Shown here piece by piece: positions 51,801 through 64,000 of a stretch of DNA of 64,000 nucleotides. The position numbers and the translations under genes were made by a program. How positions within the stretch are numbered: position 1 is the first letter of the stretch; every line of letters begins with the position of its first letter. Source of the DNA: Tomocerus qinae (Eukaryota > Arthropoda > Collembola > Entomobryomorpha > Tomoceridae); contig CM034547.1 of NCBI GenBank assembly GCA_020055645.1, positions 37,241,909 through 37,305,908 on the forward strand, written 5' to 3'. The notes beneath the pieces were generated by a model. It was not told the DNA's origin and did not search any database. It worked only from the letters and a program-made list of their open reading frames with translations.

Positions 51801-54800
51801 GCAAATTGCCATATGGCACCATACTTTACCCGTTAAGATAAGTAGTGACTTTCTACTACAGGGAACACTGATCTCAATTGATTCCTCTAATGCAAAACTC
51901 TGCCTCATACAAGTAGAAAAGGAAGCTAAAGAATTTTATTATCACTATGTAAATATTTCAGCAATCCAAGGTAACTCTAATGTAAGCATACGGTTTACAA
52001 ACTGCCTATCCACCATACTGAAACAGCCACGTGTGAAGAAACCCAAAATACTAAAATGAAAATCAATGTAATGCAATGTAACACAAACGCTCTATTATCA
52101 TTTTACAGAAACGTTCTCAATGAGCTACAATTCTTATGGTTATCGGCAGCTACAAAACCCATGGAACAATTGTATCCAACCCTTTCATTCCAATTTTATT
52201 TTCACCCTTTCTCTCCCAGATTATTTGTCACGACTGACGATACATTTCTATTGTTGTTCCCACAACTTTCTACAAAAGGGAGTTAATCGAAAGAGAAAGC
52301 CAGCATAAGTTGACCATCATAGTCCTACGCCAACCAACCCTCACACTTTGATTTAGAATTCAGAATCAGTACAGTACTCCCTCATCAGCATAGAAATAGT
52401 AGTAGATGTGAACACCCCTTGCACATAAACTAAAGCTGCTCGTACCTATATACATTCCACTACATCAGCTGCAAACTTGTCTATAATTTATTTCAAAAAA
52501 TGACATACCAGCAATACTACATAATAGTTTCCATATTAAAATACAAGTACAATAAATTATTTCCAATTCAGACAAACCTGCTACAATAGAACGATTCACT
52601 ACGTCATCGTCTATCCTTACTACGTCAAATTAAGAGAAAAGAACGATTTATGGGCACAAAATAACAAAAAGTATTATAATATGCTGTACTTGTTTAAGAT
52701 CCTTTGGTAGACTTGAAAGTGTATCACAAAAATTAGGAAGGCGTAAGAAAGTATGCTCACTTTCTCCAGGAAATGTTTGAAGAATTTGGTAAAGATTGCA
52801 TTGCCATACTGAGAATAAAGGAAAGAAACAAATTGTCTAGGTATAAATTTATACACATGTTACAATCGACGTTTACAAAACAAGAAACATGAACAGATTT
52901 ATGTATTTCAGGGAAAGGACTACAAATAGCGATCGTGTCGTGTCATGTTATATCGCCCTTGTCTTCTTTTGCTACTTTCTCTCTCTGATGCATACAAATA
53001 TCACTTGAGACGACGAACACATTATGGACAACATCAGGGAGAACTCTGAATGATTCCAACGGCAACAAATTCAATCCTGGTGATACATTTACAGTTGGTC
53101 TTAGTGGGTGTAAAAAATTGCAAAACGTTGCATCAAATCTTTTGATTTCATGCTCATTTGTAGAAACTATCATTGCAAAGAAATACAAATTATTTCGAGT
53201 AAAATATAAAAGTCGAGTTAGGGAAACCAGGGTGAAAGTCAAGAGAAAGTTAGGCAAAACACAGGATACCCTATACACTACTTATTTACATATATACTGT
53301 GCTATATAACTTCTTACGATGTATATAATAGTTACAGTATAGGAAGGTGTGTGTATAAGGACTGGGTAGGTAGGAGAAAGCATGGTTTGAACGCAATGCC
53401 ACGAAATAGTAAAAGTGGAGTGGAGTGAGACAACAGTTGGCTCGCATGCATTCCCTTTCCTCTAAACGATTCTTCTGGTGGAGCATGAACTGAATTTTAA
53501 CTCTGTTCAATATTGCCCACGAGCATTTCCCTATGTTACCTTACATTACGGACTAAGCGTTACGTTTACGTTTGCCGTTACTTTTACCATTTCTTTACAA
53601 TGGTGCACTATGTAAATAAATGTGTATACATTACATGGCTAGTACTAGCACCTATGTAGATAAGGTGGGTGGGTTGATTTCAGGAATGTCAGTTCACCTT
53701 GGTAAGGTGAGGTGGGTTGAAGATAGTAAAACCAGGCAGAGGAACTTGGGTAATGTAATATACACTATTAAATGTATTCTGAGGTAGTCAACTTGTGTTT
53801 GTAGTTGAAAAAACGACACACGATCAAAGATGATAAGCTGGAATAGGAAAGCTATCCACGTAGATACTTCACTCGGTTTGCTTTGGTTTAGTCTCACTCG
53901 ACTTGATTTCTTTTGGAACAAATCACTTTCTTTCCCTACTTTCTCCGTGTGTGCTTTTCACTTGACTACATTGTGTAATCCAGTCTAGTTCGTTCAGTTT
54001 ACCCAAGGCTCAGGATTTTGAGATCATGAAGAACAAAAACGAAGCTATCAGAGCAACCAAACTGCTTTCATTTCATTCATTCAGCCATTTCTGCCTTTTG
54101 TGATTTTGTTGGTAGAAAAACCTCGCCCATTTTTTATCTACAAAGTTGTGCATGGAGCTGCCGGTTTTTATTGCCGAAATTTGTGTCATTTGCATTCATT
54201 TGTGGAAGACCTTATGTAGAGTATGCACATTGGCTTGAACAGATTACAGAATTCTTTCATCTCGTAACGAGATGGTGACATCCCACTCCACTTTCTCTAT
54301 CTCCAAGCTAGAGTACATATGCTAATATTCTGATTTTTACAAAATAAATCTTTTCCCATTTAACGACATACCTACCCCAGCACTCTACCATGTTCTATTT
54401 AATAAGTACACCCGTTATTTCCTTATCTCATTATCTATTTAACATTTAAATATGCAGAAACACCCCAAAATTATTTAGACTTCTAAACAAACTCCAAGTA
54501 ATTTCTGAAGGTAAAAGGGAGGGACGCGAGCGGGAAAGACAGGTACAGGACAGAAGACATTTTAATTAATGCGAAAATAGTTACTTGCATCTGTAGGGAA
54601 AGTCAGGTAATATTTCTTCCGGTTATCATTAGAAGCGACACTAACCTTAAGTGAACTGATTATGTATACTATGTACGCAGCCATACACTTATACAGAATG
54701 TCTTATGATTATGAGTTACAGGGATGTAAAGAGTCTATAGTACTCCAATGCCGAAAACAATGGAAGAGTCGTCTAGAGTTGAGAACAGAAGAAACATAAA

Positions 54801-57800
54801 ATAAAGGGAGAAAGTTAAACAGTTAAAGTTGGAAATCTTATGTTTACTAGCTTCTGTGTGGAATGACTGTCTTCTGCCGTGTCCTCAGTTCTTCCTGTCG
54901 TCAAGACGGGAGAAAAGAGATAGATATTCCTATTGAATACAGATTAGGCGATTTGTGAAGGAAAATTAGAACCTGGCGACTTGACTGCCTCCGTAGCGAT
55001 AACTTGGAGAAAGGCGTGCAGAGTTGTACCCTTATACTTTGCATTATCCCTGTGCATCAAGATGGGCAGTATCAGATCAGTTACTCAATCGCTTAGAGAA
55101 TAGATTATATTATATGATACACAGTAGTGGCATTTACACAAGAACATTTAGACATAGTTATATAACAACTCGTATTTAAACGAGGTAGGTACATAGGAAC
55201 ACACTGTAAAGTACATAGTACTATTATTGCGTGCATCTACATTACTTCCACTTAAAATATTATAGTCATTGCATCCTGAAGGCAATGGCCAAGTCCCATT
55301 ACTTTGGTAATAGTAACAGCTAGACTATTTTATAGATATAGGGCAAGTGTCTATATACATTTATATACTGGGTGGAATGTCCGTGTTCAGTCAAATTCAA
55401 ATGCAGCGAAAGTTCCAGTCTATAGTACTATCTCATTTAGGTACACAAGAATATAGTGGATGCAAAGAAATGTACGTGTACGGAAGGAAGTGGCGAAAGA
55501 GAACTAAGAAATCCTCTCAGTTCTCCTGCACACGCAGCCATTTCGTTATATCTTCAAATTAAACAATTTGACCGAGAGAATTACTCCAATTCCAGTAGCT
55601 ACCAGAGAATTAATTTATCTCACTTACGTAGCTGTTATTATGATGAGTACACAAAAGAATATATCCTGGGAAATCTGTTGTTTTAGACCGGAGAATGGAA
55701 ATTATTTTTATAAATGGAACAAGTGCTACGGCAATGTTATGTGTAGAATATTTTCTATGCGTTGAGAACATCCGAGTTTACTTACATTATTCAAGTAGTA
55801 GAAAACAGCATTTTGTCTACGCTCTCCAGTTATACTCCTTCCGCCTATAACCCCACATCTAGCAATGCTTTAACAGCAATGACAAACGAGTCGAGGAGTT
55901 TGGATCATTTATTTCGAGCAGATGTTCGCCTCCCCGAAAACTGGGCAAAAAGATTTTATTCTAACCATTCTCTCATTCCTTCTGACAACTCTTCACCCGA
56001 CCGTTTCACTTCACTACTATATACTACCTACTATTTACACTATCTACGAACGGATAGACACGTCCCTAAACAGAGAAAGCATACAGTAGTGTAGACATGT
56101 CCTATGCTAGTCACCAATAAGGTTAGACATCAGTTGAGCTTTCCAGAATCCTCTTTAAATGATTCCGCAATTATACTGTAACCATGATATTACTAAATTT
56201 AAACTAACTATTCAGTGACGCGTTAAATTGAAGTTGTTAGAAATAATAGAATTACAAACATCAACTTACATAATATCACATTTACTGCCATTACGTCACT
56301 CTTACAATTAATACAATGCCTACAATCGGGTACTGTTTCTTTTGATTTGCATAATAATGTAGTATCATTACTATTAGATAAAATTTTAAACAATGATTTC
56401 CTATCACCTGTTAATAAATTCATATTGTCGTTAATTGTGCTTTACTTTTGGTGCACTACATAAATATTTAATAGGGCATTTAACGGTAAACGAATGTATT
56501 CGTTTTTCTTAGACTGAGAATCGCTGTATATTGTAGTACAAAATAGCAGGTAATCTACGGTATCTAGGTATAGGGTGTAAGAGGACACGGAGGACTAAGA
56601 AGAACAAATGAAATTCCGTTAAGTAAACGAAAACTGTCATCACAGGATCCATGAGAAAGAAATTCAGAGCTAAATCCCATCTTGTCTCTTTCTGTCATCG
56701 AATTATTATTTCAATAATTTGTTTCTGCAGATTTCATCTTTTCTTTCATTTATAAATCGCTAGCTTCTCATTGACTAAATCCACCACCGCTACAAATCAT
56801 CTCGCCATTAACATGATTCCGTTCAACAAATAGCAGTAGTCTTCCCGCTCCAATTCCTCCAATGTTTAACTGTTCAATACTCACCAATCGATCACAGATA
56901 ATTTATCTAGGGCGATGAGGGAGCGTATATAAATCACAAAAACTACAATCGCGACAGAAGTTTTCTTACACTCAGACCGCCACTATAGCTATGAGCTAAA
57001 TAATTTAAGCACATACAAAGATCCATCATTTGCGAATGCTTTGCTAAGTAAAATCCAATACAATATATAGGTATGTATTTCATTTTGGATTGGGTAGGAG
57101 ATTGTTATAAAGAATGTTCGCGGATAGTTGAAATCAATTTGAATTGTAAATTACCTCTGTACATTCCTTAGCAGGAACTTACAATATGTGGACAATTTGC
57201 TATAAATCATCCTTGGGTTGTAGTCGGTTACCAATCTAAGATGCCTGAATTCTTTCTTGAAAAAATCCAAAGTATTTCCATTTATGTGTGAGAATACTCA
57301 CTATATTTGAAATGAAATATACACAAAATTAATTTTACGGATTTCTATAAAAGTCTCAGGGAAGAATACAAGGGAAAGACGCTGATGCTAAAGCAAAAAA
57401 GTTTGAGAGCAAGAAAATCCTCACGCCTTATTAATACTTCAATGACGCACCACGGCAAAAGTTTCGTTTCTTTAAGTGAAAAGTGTCATACCATCTTACG
57501 CATACCTGTACATGCCTCATGTACAGGGATTTTCTTAGCATTTCAATTTCGTAGGCATACTAAAAGAAGTACGGTTGATGTAGATTTGATCGATATATTT
57601 AACTATTGCTACACTTTCCTTACCCAAAAGATTTCAAAGTAGTACTTTGATACAACGTAAACATTCAAAGTGCATTTGGTTTTAGCGAAACTTTATGCAC
57701 ACTGTACCCATTCATTCATAACTAAAAAGTGAATGGAATTAACTAAATTGTCTTGTCTACCCAATAACTGATCTCCGATTCAAACTTAATAAATATAATA

Positions 57801-58082
57801 ATAATTCCCTACTCCCCAAACTAATAAGTGACAATTAAAGAGGAATAATTCAAGGAGACTGACAAATTCATACTGAATCAATGGTGAGGTGGTTTATAAA
57901 CATGTAATTCAATATCTTTTTTTACGTCTAAACGTTTACATGATATTATGAATTTTAACTCACCCTATAACCTCCTAAGCTACGAACTGCGCACTTAAAT
58001 GTTGCATCTCGTCCAAGAGGCACCGTCAAATTATCTAGTTGCTCTGCAAATTCTGGTTGAAAGTCCGTCCCAGCCCCTGCGT
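33807..58082 (-). CDS. DIP/lachesin-type Ig-superfamily neuronal adhesion protein, 7 exons seen, 5' incomplete
   Basis: Cell-surface recognition protein of the Dpr-interacting protein/lachesin group, which guides synaptic partner choice by Ig1 contacts. Exons: 58082-57964, 49745-49560, 49337-49145, 42733-42605, 37563-37483, 35272-35102, 34399-33807, all GT-AG and in phase. Ig1 has the Cys pair in ATFKCAV and GSYMCQI, with GWVRADSKAIQAIH and ITHNPRV between. Ig2 has LTCNARG and GAYLCIASNGVPPS. Ig3 has VTLECNV and GSYHCIAKNSLGDV. Glycosylation sites include DNLT and QNIT. The last exon encodes about 150 low-complexity residues (Asn, Ser and Gly runs) and ends in a hydrophobic tail, YFTTIFISVLLSSISILVFH, consistent with a GPI anchor signal. 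The first exon here begins in phase 1, so a signal-peptide exon lies upstream. The conserved Trp-bearing segment of Ig3 (usually NYW) is missing from the exons I can find. Which DIP paralogue it is cannot be told. Confidence 0.92.
35278..37482 (-). other. Intron between the two Ig3 exons; expected short exon not found
   Basis: Family members normally encode a PKSINYW-like stretch between the VTLEC exon and the following exon. I looked on the minus strand for a Tyr-Trp codon pair (CCAATA or CCAGTA on the plus strand) and found none in this interval. Otherwise the intron is AT-rich and featureless. Confidence 0.4.
37564..42604 (-). other. 5-kb intron of the DIP-type gene
   Basis: No exon or transposon was recognised. 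Around 40900-41350 GCAGTGCATT-like words recur in both orientations, which may mark a regulatory or conserved segment, but this is only an impression. Confidence 0.35.
42734..49144 (-). other. 6.4-kb intron of the DIP-type gene
   Basis: Long AT-rich intron without recognisable coding exons. Several open frames of 80-135 codons occur on both strands (for example near 47365-48056), but none resembles a protein family and they overlap one another. Confidence 0.35.
49746..57963 (-). other. 8.2-kb intron of the DIP-type gene
   Basis: The longest intron in the window, separating the first half of Ig1 from the rest. No coding exon was recognised. A perfect 10-bp stem with a 3-base loop lies at 57505-57527. 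Confidence 0.35.
57505..57527. repeat. Perfect 10-bp stem, 3-base loop
   Basis: CCTGTACATG, loop CCT, CATGTACAGG. An exact short inverted repeat with no flanking sign of a mobile element. Confidence 0.4.
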
Positions 58083-61000
58083 CTGAAATAGAAATAAAAC
58101 AATTAATTGCTGTTCATTAATACGATATTACATCTATTATGTTGTACTTATGCTTCAAAAGTGTATTTTCCATTGCCACATCGGAAGTAGTACATTGAGC
58201 CATTGTCAATTCATACCCAAATTAGGGCTGCGATTACGGATTTCATTATGATAATCAACCGGCTGTGTATGATAAATTGAAGTTATCAATATCAACACAA
58301 CACCAGTGCATGCTAGAAACTTTAAACTATTAAGTTATCATTTAAGTGTACTATAAATTATAATACTGTGATACCTATAGATCAATAGAACGCATTCCAC
58401 TACACAAAAATATTTTTATACCATTTTGTATTCCTCTTAAGAGAAATATCCTGTACCATCTGTCCCTCCTGTCTTACTCATTTACATAATATTTATGTAC
58501 GCGTCTTTATACGCTTCACACCACTGATTTCGTCAAAGCACAAAATGCTTACTATCAATTTAATTAATTATTTACCTAATAAATTCTATAAGATATAGCG
58601 AAAGATTAGAAATGTATAAGAAATTCTGCATGTTCCAAGAATATTACTCTCTGCCAAACGCAGACAAAATTGTTTAACCCTTTCTATGAAAAATTACTAT
58701 TGTAACTTTTATACAGGCTTGCCTTACTTACAATATGCTCTGAATTCGAGAAAGTAGAACCTACGGAGGAACTCTTTCGCTTTCCTTGAGTTTTAATGTA
58801 CTAATTATAGGAAAGAAATTGATGATGAAATTTTATCTGCTATACGCCTATACATGAAGCAGAAATTGATAGATACAAGAAGCATTCAAAAATGCTGTCT
58901 ACTCTGGTCTTATCTGTATTTTGTGGTGCTATTAATAAAAATGTCATAGTATAGCAGTTTTAATTAGGAATATGATATAGATCTGCTTATCTTATCCATT
59001 ATATTCTCCATGTAATCAATTCAATTGTATCTTCCCATAATAAAGCATGTACGATGAAAATGGAGGGATATGAAATCTGAATTTCATAATGTATATATTT
59101 AATATTTTGGAAAAACTAATAATTGAGTGGCAACAAAAAAAATATACATCCTTCAGAACGGAACTTATTTTGATTTTATGCTGTCCACCAATTTGCCCTA
59201 TACAGATAGATTCTACGTAGTGTGGTCGCGGCCATAGTAAGTTAATCCTTATCTGTAACTATGTAAGTCGTCTACAAGTCCAAGAAGCATGTCCTGTCTA
59301 CCAATGTATAAAGAGTATAAAGACGTATACGATGGCTGCTGGAAAGTAGTGACACAATATGGTAACATGGTCTACACACTAAACATAAATAAGTTTGAGC
59401 GTGGAGTTAGACTGTTAAAGTTTAAGAATTGAGACTGAGAGAGTTGACCTGTGTTGGTTTGAGTGGAGAGTCTGCTAGACATTGTATAGTAGTGTAATGT
59501 AATGTTATGTAATGTAGTGGTGTATAAATGGTTCTGTGTCCACGGAAATTTATGTAGTTGTAGTACACTTAGACTGAACAGTTGTCGAGAAGTCGGAGTC
59601 ACTAAATACATTCAATGTGTACATAGAACAGAGAGGGACAGAAACAGTAAAGAGCTCATAGACTTCCCGAATACGTTAGCGTTCTTAAAGAGGGAAAGGA
59701 AAACCACTTATTTCCTTAGGAAAATCCTTTCTATCTGCGAGAACAGCACTAAACTCTACAAGTCTTTATTTTATAGACTAACTATACTGCACTACACTCT
59801 TCTATTAACACACAAAAGCCGAGGAGAGGAACAGAATGGAGAAAGTCACTGTGATGTGATGTTATGTTAGTTGGTGACAAAGACTTTCGTCTTGGCCAAT
59901 GGAGTGTACAAAAAGCCGAGTAGTGTTCATGTAAGTACTTACTTTCTCTATTGTACCCTTTCTTTCTCTTTCTCCCTGCTAATGTTGCATCTAAGAACAC
60001 TTCATTCCAACCAACTCGACTACATAATAAGAACGCTGTACAAGTGCAAAAGAAAGTTCTCTGCCTACACATGCATTACATAATATTAGATGGCTCCTTT
60101 TATGTTTATAATTTAGTGAGCTGTATGGATTTAAACGCTTTCCCTCTTTATCTACTGCTAATGTACATACACTGACTTCCTAGATACATCTTACCTAAAC
60201 GGTTTGTGTACGCCATCCGACTCTCTTCCCAATTTGTTGGGCTCTGTTAAAGTAGATCAACATTACTTTAGACATTAGACTTAATTCCAAAATAGACACT
60301 CTATCATATTTTTTTCTTTTTCTTATCCTCATCTTCATAATATATTTCCTTGTGCTTAATCTACAAAATAAATGTTTATCCAGTTATCCTATCAGGGAGT
60401 TACTATATTCAAAATTTATCTCAATGTCCAAATTAAGCTATCGTAATAAATATATTGGATTTTGGTGTTAATTTCATTAAACAAAAGTCTACACTATAAG
60501 CTTTAGTAAGTTGTCACACTCATTTTGGCTGATGTAAAGTAAATTATAACGGCAAGATTAACATCTATGAAATTAATTGCTCTTTTTGCATGAGGAAGTT
60601 GATTAATAATGCAAGCGTATTAAAATTTTGTTTTTCTGTTTTAATTTCTCAATCTATGTACAAAAAACTTAACTTGGTAGAGAGTTAAGGCAATTATCAT
60701 AGTCACAAACAAAGACCAAAAAGTGGAACTGTATATCCTGCGATGGGTTTTTAATGGAAAAAAATTGTGTAATTTTTCAAATCATAGCCACCTCCGAGGT
60801 TGATGGCTGTTTCAAAAAGCAAAAAGCTCTGTTAACCGTTAAAATAAAATGTTGACTTTAAGAATTCGAATAGCTTAGAATAAGAATAGTTATGAAACTT
60901 TTAATTTCTATTTTCAAAATTTATGTTAGAACACACTTAGTGTCGATATTGATGAGAATAAGCTCAATTCATTAAAAACATTCGCTACAATATTAATTTG

Positions 61001-64000
61001 GCCAACAATTAGTACCAAATCTTCTTGGGGAATTATATAAATGATGACCCTGTATATAACGTATTATTATATGGTCGGAGATAATGGTAGTATAATATGA
61101 CGGTACATAATAGTATAACGACGTTGTCTTGTCTCTCGTCTGTTGACTAGTGAAGCGTGACAAAAAGTGACAAGCAGACATATCAGTACTAATAGGATGT
61201 TAAGACTTGGGTAATAAAGTGTGTGAGGGAATGAGTGAGCGGGGCACGACATTTCGAAGGAACTTTCTCAAAGAAATGATATTTAGAAAGGAAGAGGAGA
61301 GAAAGATATTGTACGCATTGCAAAGAGAACTTAACAGGACGGTCCACATCCATCCTCCGTGTGCAGTGCCGTATAATAGAGAGTATAATAGAGATAGTAG
61401 GAAGTGTGCACATAAGTACACTATTAGATGCACTGTAATGCAATGGAGAAAGCAGTAGAGGATAATTTACTATACTTTTCCATTAGTAGGATTGATTCTT
61501 TCGTGACCAGGGCTGTGGTGGGAAACTTAAGCGGGCAGAGTCGGAGAGAGAGAGAGGAAACCAAAAGTTTTTCTACATTCGTTTAGAGTAACTCTTAAGA
61601 TATTCTCACAGAGAACAGTTTTGCCAACAAGTACAGAGAAGAGCTCATCGTTTCTTCTTACGACTTTCTTATAAGAAGAAGAAAGTACTTATTTAGCAGT
61701 GGCTGTGGTTGGTGGATGTATTTTGCCATCGCATCGCAACACTTCATCTATGAATTCCTCGACGGCTGCAGGAGAAAAGAATAGGAGGAATCGTCTCGGA
61801 GGCTAGCCGTCAACTCACTTACATTACATTAGATGCCTAGACAGGTTTTATACGCAGTTGACTCATCCAATTGAAATCCGACTTTAGTTTCCTTCTTTAG
61901 TTGTCTTGCACTATTCTTACTCTGCTATGCTTTATTGAGTAGTGTAATGCACACTGAATAGATATTATACACGACAGGGGCAACTGAAAACAAAACAAAA
62001 CTATGTTCAAAACAGCTAACGATAAGTCCGAGAATTATTTTTATGGTGTATCCCTTCCATGTTTTCCTACTCTTATTCTTAGCTTCCATCTTAATACGTG
62101 CAAACACAATAGAATAGTGCACCACGCAGTAAACACGCTATTTATTGGTTTGGATGACTTAGAAAAGAAAATCAACCAAAACAAGGAAAGGGCGAATGAA
62201 TAGCTTGAACTCACTGGAAACCAACTTACTTACGTTAAGGGGCTTACACCCAATCTACTCACTCAGTCAGTCAGCTCATCTCAACTCCATTTCCTTCTCT
62301 TTCGTCTTCCACCGTTTAAACACTAGGATTATTTCTCTTAAACCTCCAGAAACAAGTTCCACAACGACAAAACACTCGGCTTTTGGATCATATACAATCC
62401 TACACAATTTGTACATACTTAATCATAAATACTATACTTTGTGTTGTTACTTCTATTAATTTGATATTACTATTCATATCCTAAATTATATTGCCAACAT
62501 AGTACATATAACAGTGCATGCTATTGTTTTTATATTTCAAAAGGCACAACAAAAATGTCAATATTGGCTCAAGGAAAACAATTTATGACAATTTAAATTA
62601 GTATAATATCTATAACATCCGTGACTCTTATATGCAGATAACCCTTTAAAGTATATCTAATAGATATAAGTAAAGAAATGAACAAGTGTTAGAAAGTGTA
62701 TCAATTGGTGAAATAATGTCCTTGTGTGCTTGTTTATTTCTTGGCGAAGACAGAAAAAGATTACCTAGATGAACAAGAAGTAGCACTTAGTTTTATTAAA
62801 AAATATTTTTACATGATGATTTATGGTTTTCCTTGGCTTTCTTATAAGAATGTTACACCATTCTGTTCTGTATATCTTTTCTAATCTTTTTGAAAGAAGC
62901 TTACTCTTAAAAAGGCCAAGTCTAGCTTTCAGTCGATAAGTATTAAAAGGTCTCTTCTTTTTTAAAACTGTCATTGGGTTTGTATAACTATGCAAAACTT
63001 GTAAATGGTATTGCATAACTAAATCTTCGTACTCCAAGCTAAAAAATGCATCCCAAAAAATTGACTTTGATATAGCTACATTAAATAAATGGAAAAAGAC
63101 TGGCTTAAAGTAGCAAACTGTATCTACTATTCTATAAAATGTTATAGAGATGCTAAATACCATTATTAGCAAGGGAATACAGTTGAAAATGAAGTAGACA
63201 AAAATAATCAGCATTTAATAGAAAATGTCTGAGTCAAGTGGTAAAATCTAGGGATAATGAGAATGGTAGAGAAAAGGAAAGAGGAGTTAAGTCGGTAGAG
63301 TAAGGTAGGCATTGCATAAATAGTAAATTGGATTGGATCGGTTTGGATGTGCATTGTGCATTATTTTATTGTGCTAAGGTGGTTTCAATTCAACCAGTGG
63401 CATCCCCATTCCAAAATTGGATCAGACAAGCTGAACGCCAAACCTTGTAACGCAAAGGGAACTGAAATCCATTCCGTTCTCGCTTTTAGCAACCCTCTCT
63501 CATCTTTAAAACAGAATGGCTCTTCCTTGTTCCTACTGCTACTGACACTTAGTAGAGAGAGAAAGTGGATTTTCTCTTTTCTTTCGTACCTACAGCCTAG
63601 TTGAAAGTTGAAGGCTACATCCTCTACAGAATTCCTATACACTTAAACTATTTCCAATGATGAATAATATAGGTATATGTGCATTCAAATATAGCTTTAT
63701 GAATATACGAGATATCTGCATTAGATCCTACTATACTGATACTCCATGCATTTAATATTTTGCAGTCTTAGAGTTGGAGTAAGGCGGTGGAAGGAATAAA
63801 TGGGAAAAAGTCGATAGAATAATTTTCACTCCTCTATCTGTTACTGTAAGGTACAAAAGACAAGATTAACTATAAGAATAAGTTGGAATTCAAATTTAAA
63901 TGTGAATCAAAACCTTGAATTGTGTACAAGAACTGTCCTTTCCTTTTGAAACTCTAATAGGCATTTGTAGCTGTAGTGCCTATGTATGGAGAAGCGGCAA
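58083..64000. other. Upstream part of the DIP-type gene, probably intron
   Basis: The Ig1 exon begins in phase 1, so this sequence is likely intron leading to a signal-peptide exon. I did not find that exon here. An AT-rich open frame of 149 codons at 62765-63214 (minus) is the longest frame outside the annotated exons. It starts with a hydrophobic stretch (MLIIFVYFIFNCIPLLIMVF) and is lysine-rich later, but matches nothing I know. Confidence 0.35.

Overview
This is AT-rich nuclear DNA from an animal, almost certainly an insect. The evidence is spliced genes with short GT-AG introns, an arthropod-type DIP/lachesin immunoglobulin gene, and transposon families typical of arthropods. A hemipteran is my best guess, mainly from the style of the transposon gene at 2.3-4.4 kb and the base composition, but the sequence does not prove it. 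There is no sign of bacterial, viral, organellar or CRISPR sequence.

Layout. 1-1.18 kb is non-coding with a two-copy repeat and palindromes. 1.19-5.0 kb is a 3.8-kb DNA transposon with terminal inverted repeats (TIRs) of about 250 bp. It carries a five-exon minus-strand gene of a poorly described transposase-like family and has a 515-bp second transposon nested in its left TIR. 6.04-6.73 kb holds a probable two-exon gene for a small secreted beta/gamma-crystallin-like protein. 8.57-13.26 kb (minus) is a complete ten-exon TP53BP1 (53BP1) homologue of 958 codons. 16.04-16.79 kb (plus) is a complete four-exon KRTCAP2. 17.17-19.95 kb (minus) is a complete six-exon cytosolic acetyl-CoA acetyltransferase. 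20-33.8 kb shows no recognisable gene but contains two clear palindromic MITEs. 33.8-58.1 kb (minus) is the 3' seven exons of a neuronal Ig-superfamily gene (Dpr-interacting protein/lachesin type) with long introns; its signal-peptide exon was not found and probably lies beyond the window. 58.1-64 kb is presumably upstream intron.

I rebuilt the host genes exon by exon. For the three complete genes every splice phase matches and total lengths are whole codons (2877, 390 and 1188 nt). The transposon gene has the same kind of structure but needs three single-base frame corrections, so it looks recently decayed.

The genes do not form one pathway: a DNA-break reader, an oligosaccharyltransferase subunit, a sterol/ketone-body thiolase and a synaptic adhesion protein. 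The most unusual content is the long-TIR transposon with its little-described gene, the family of perfect-hairpin MITEs, the possible secreted crystallin-like protein, and the apparent loss of one short exon from the third Ig domain of the DIP gene.
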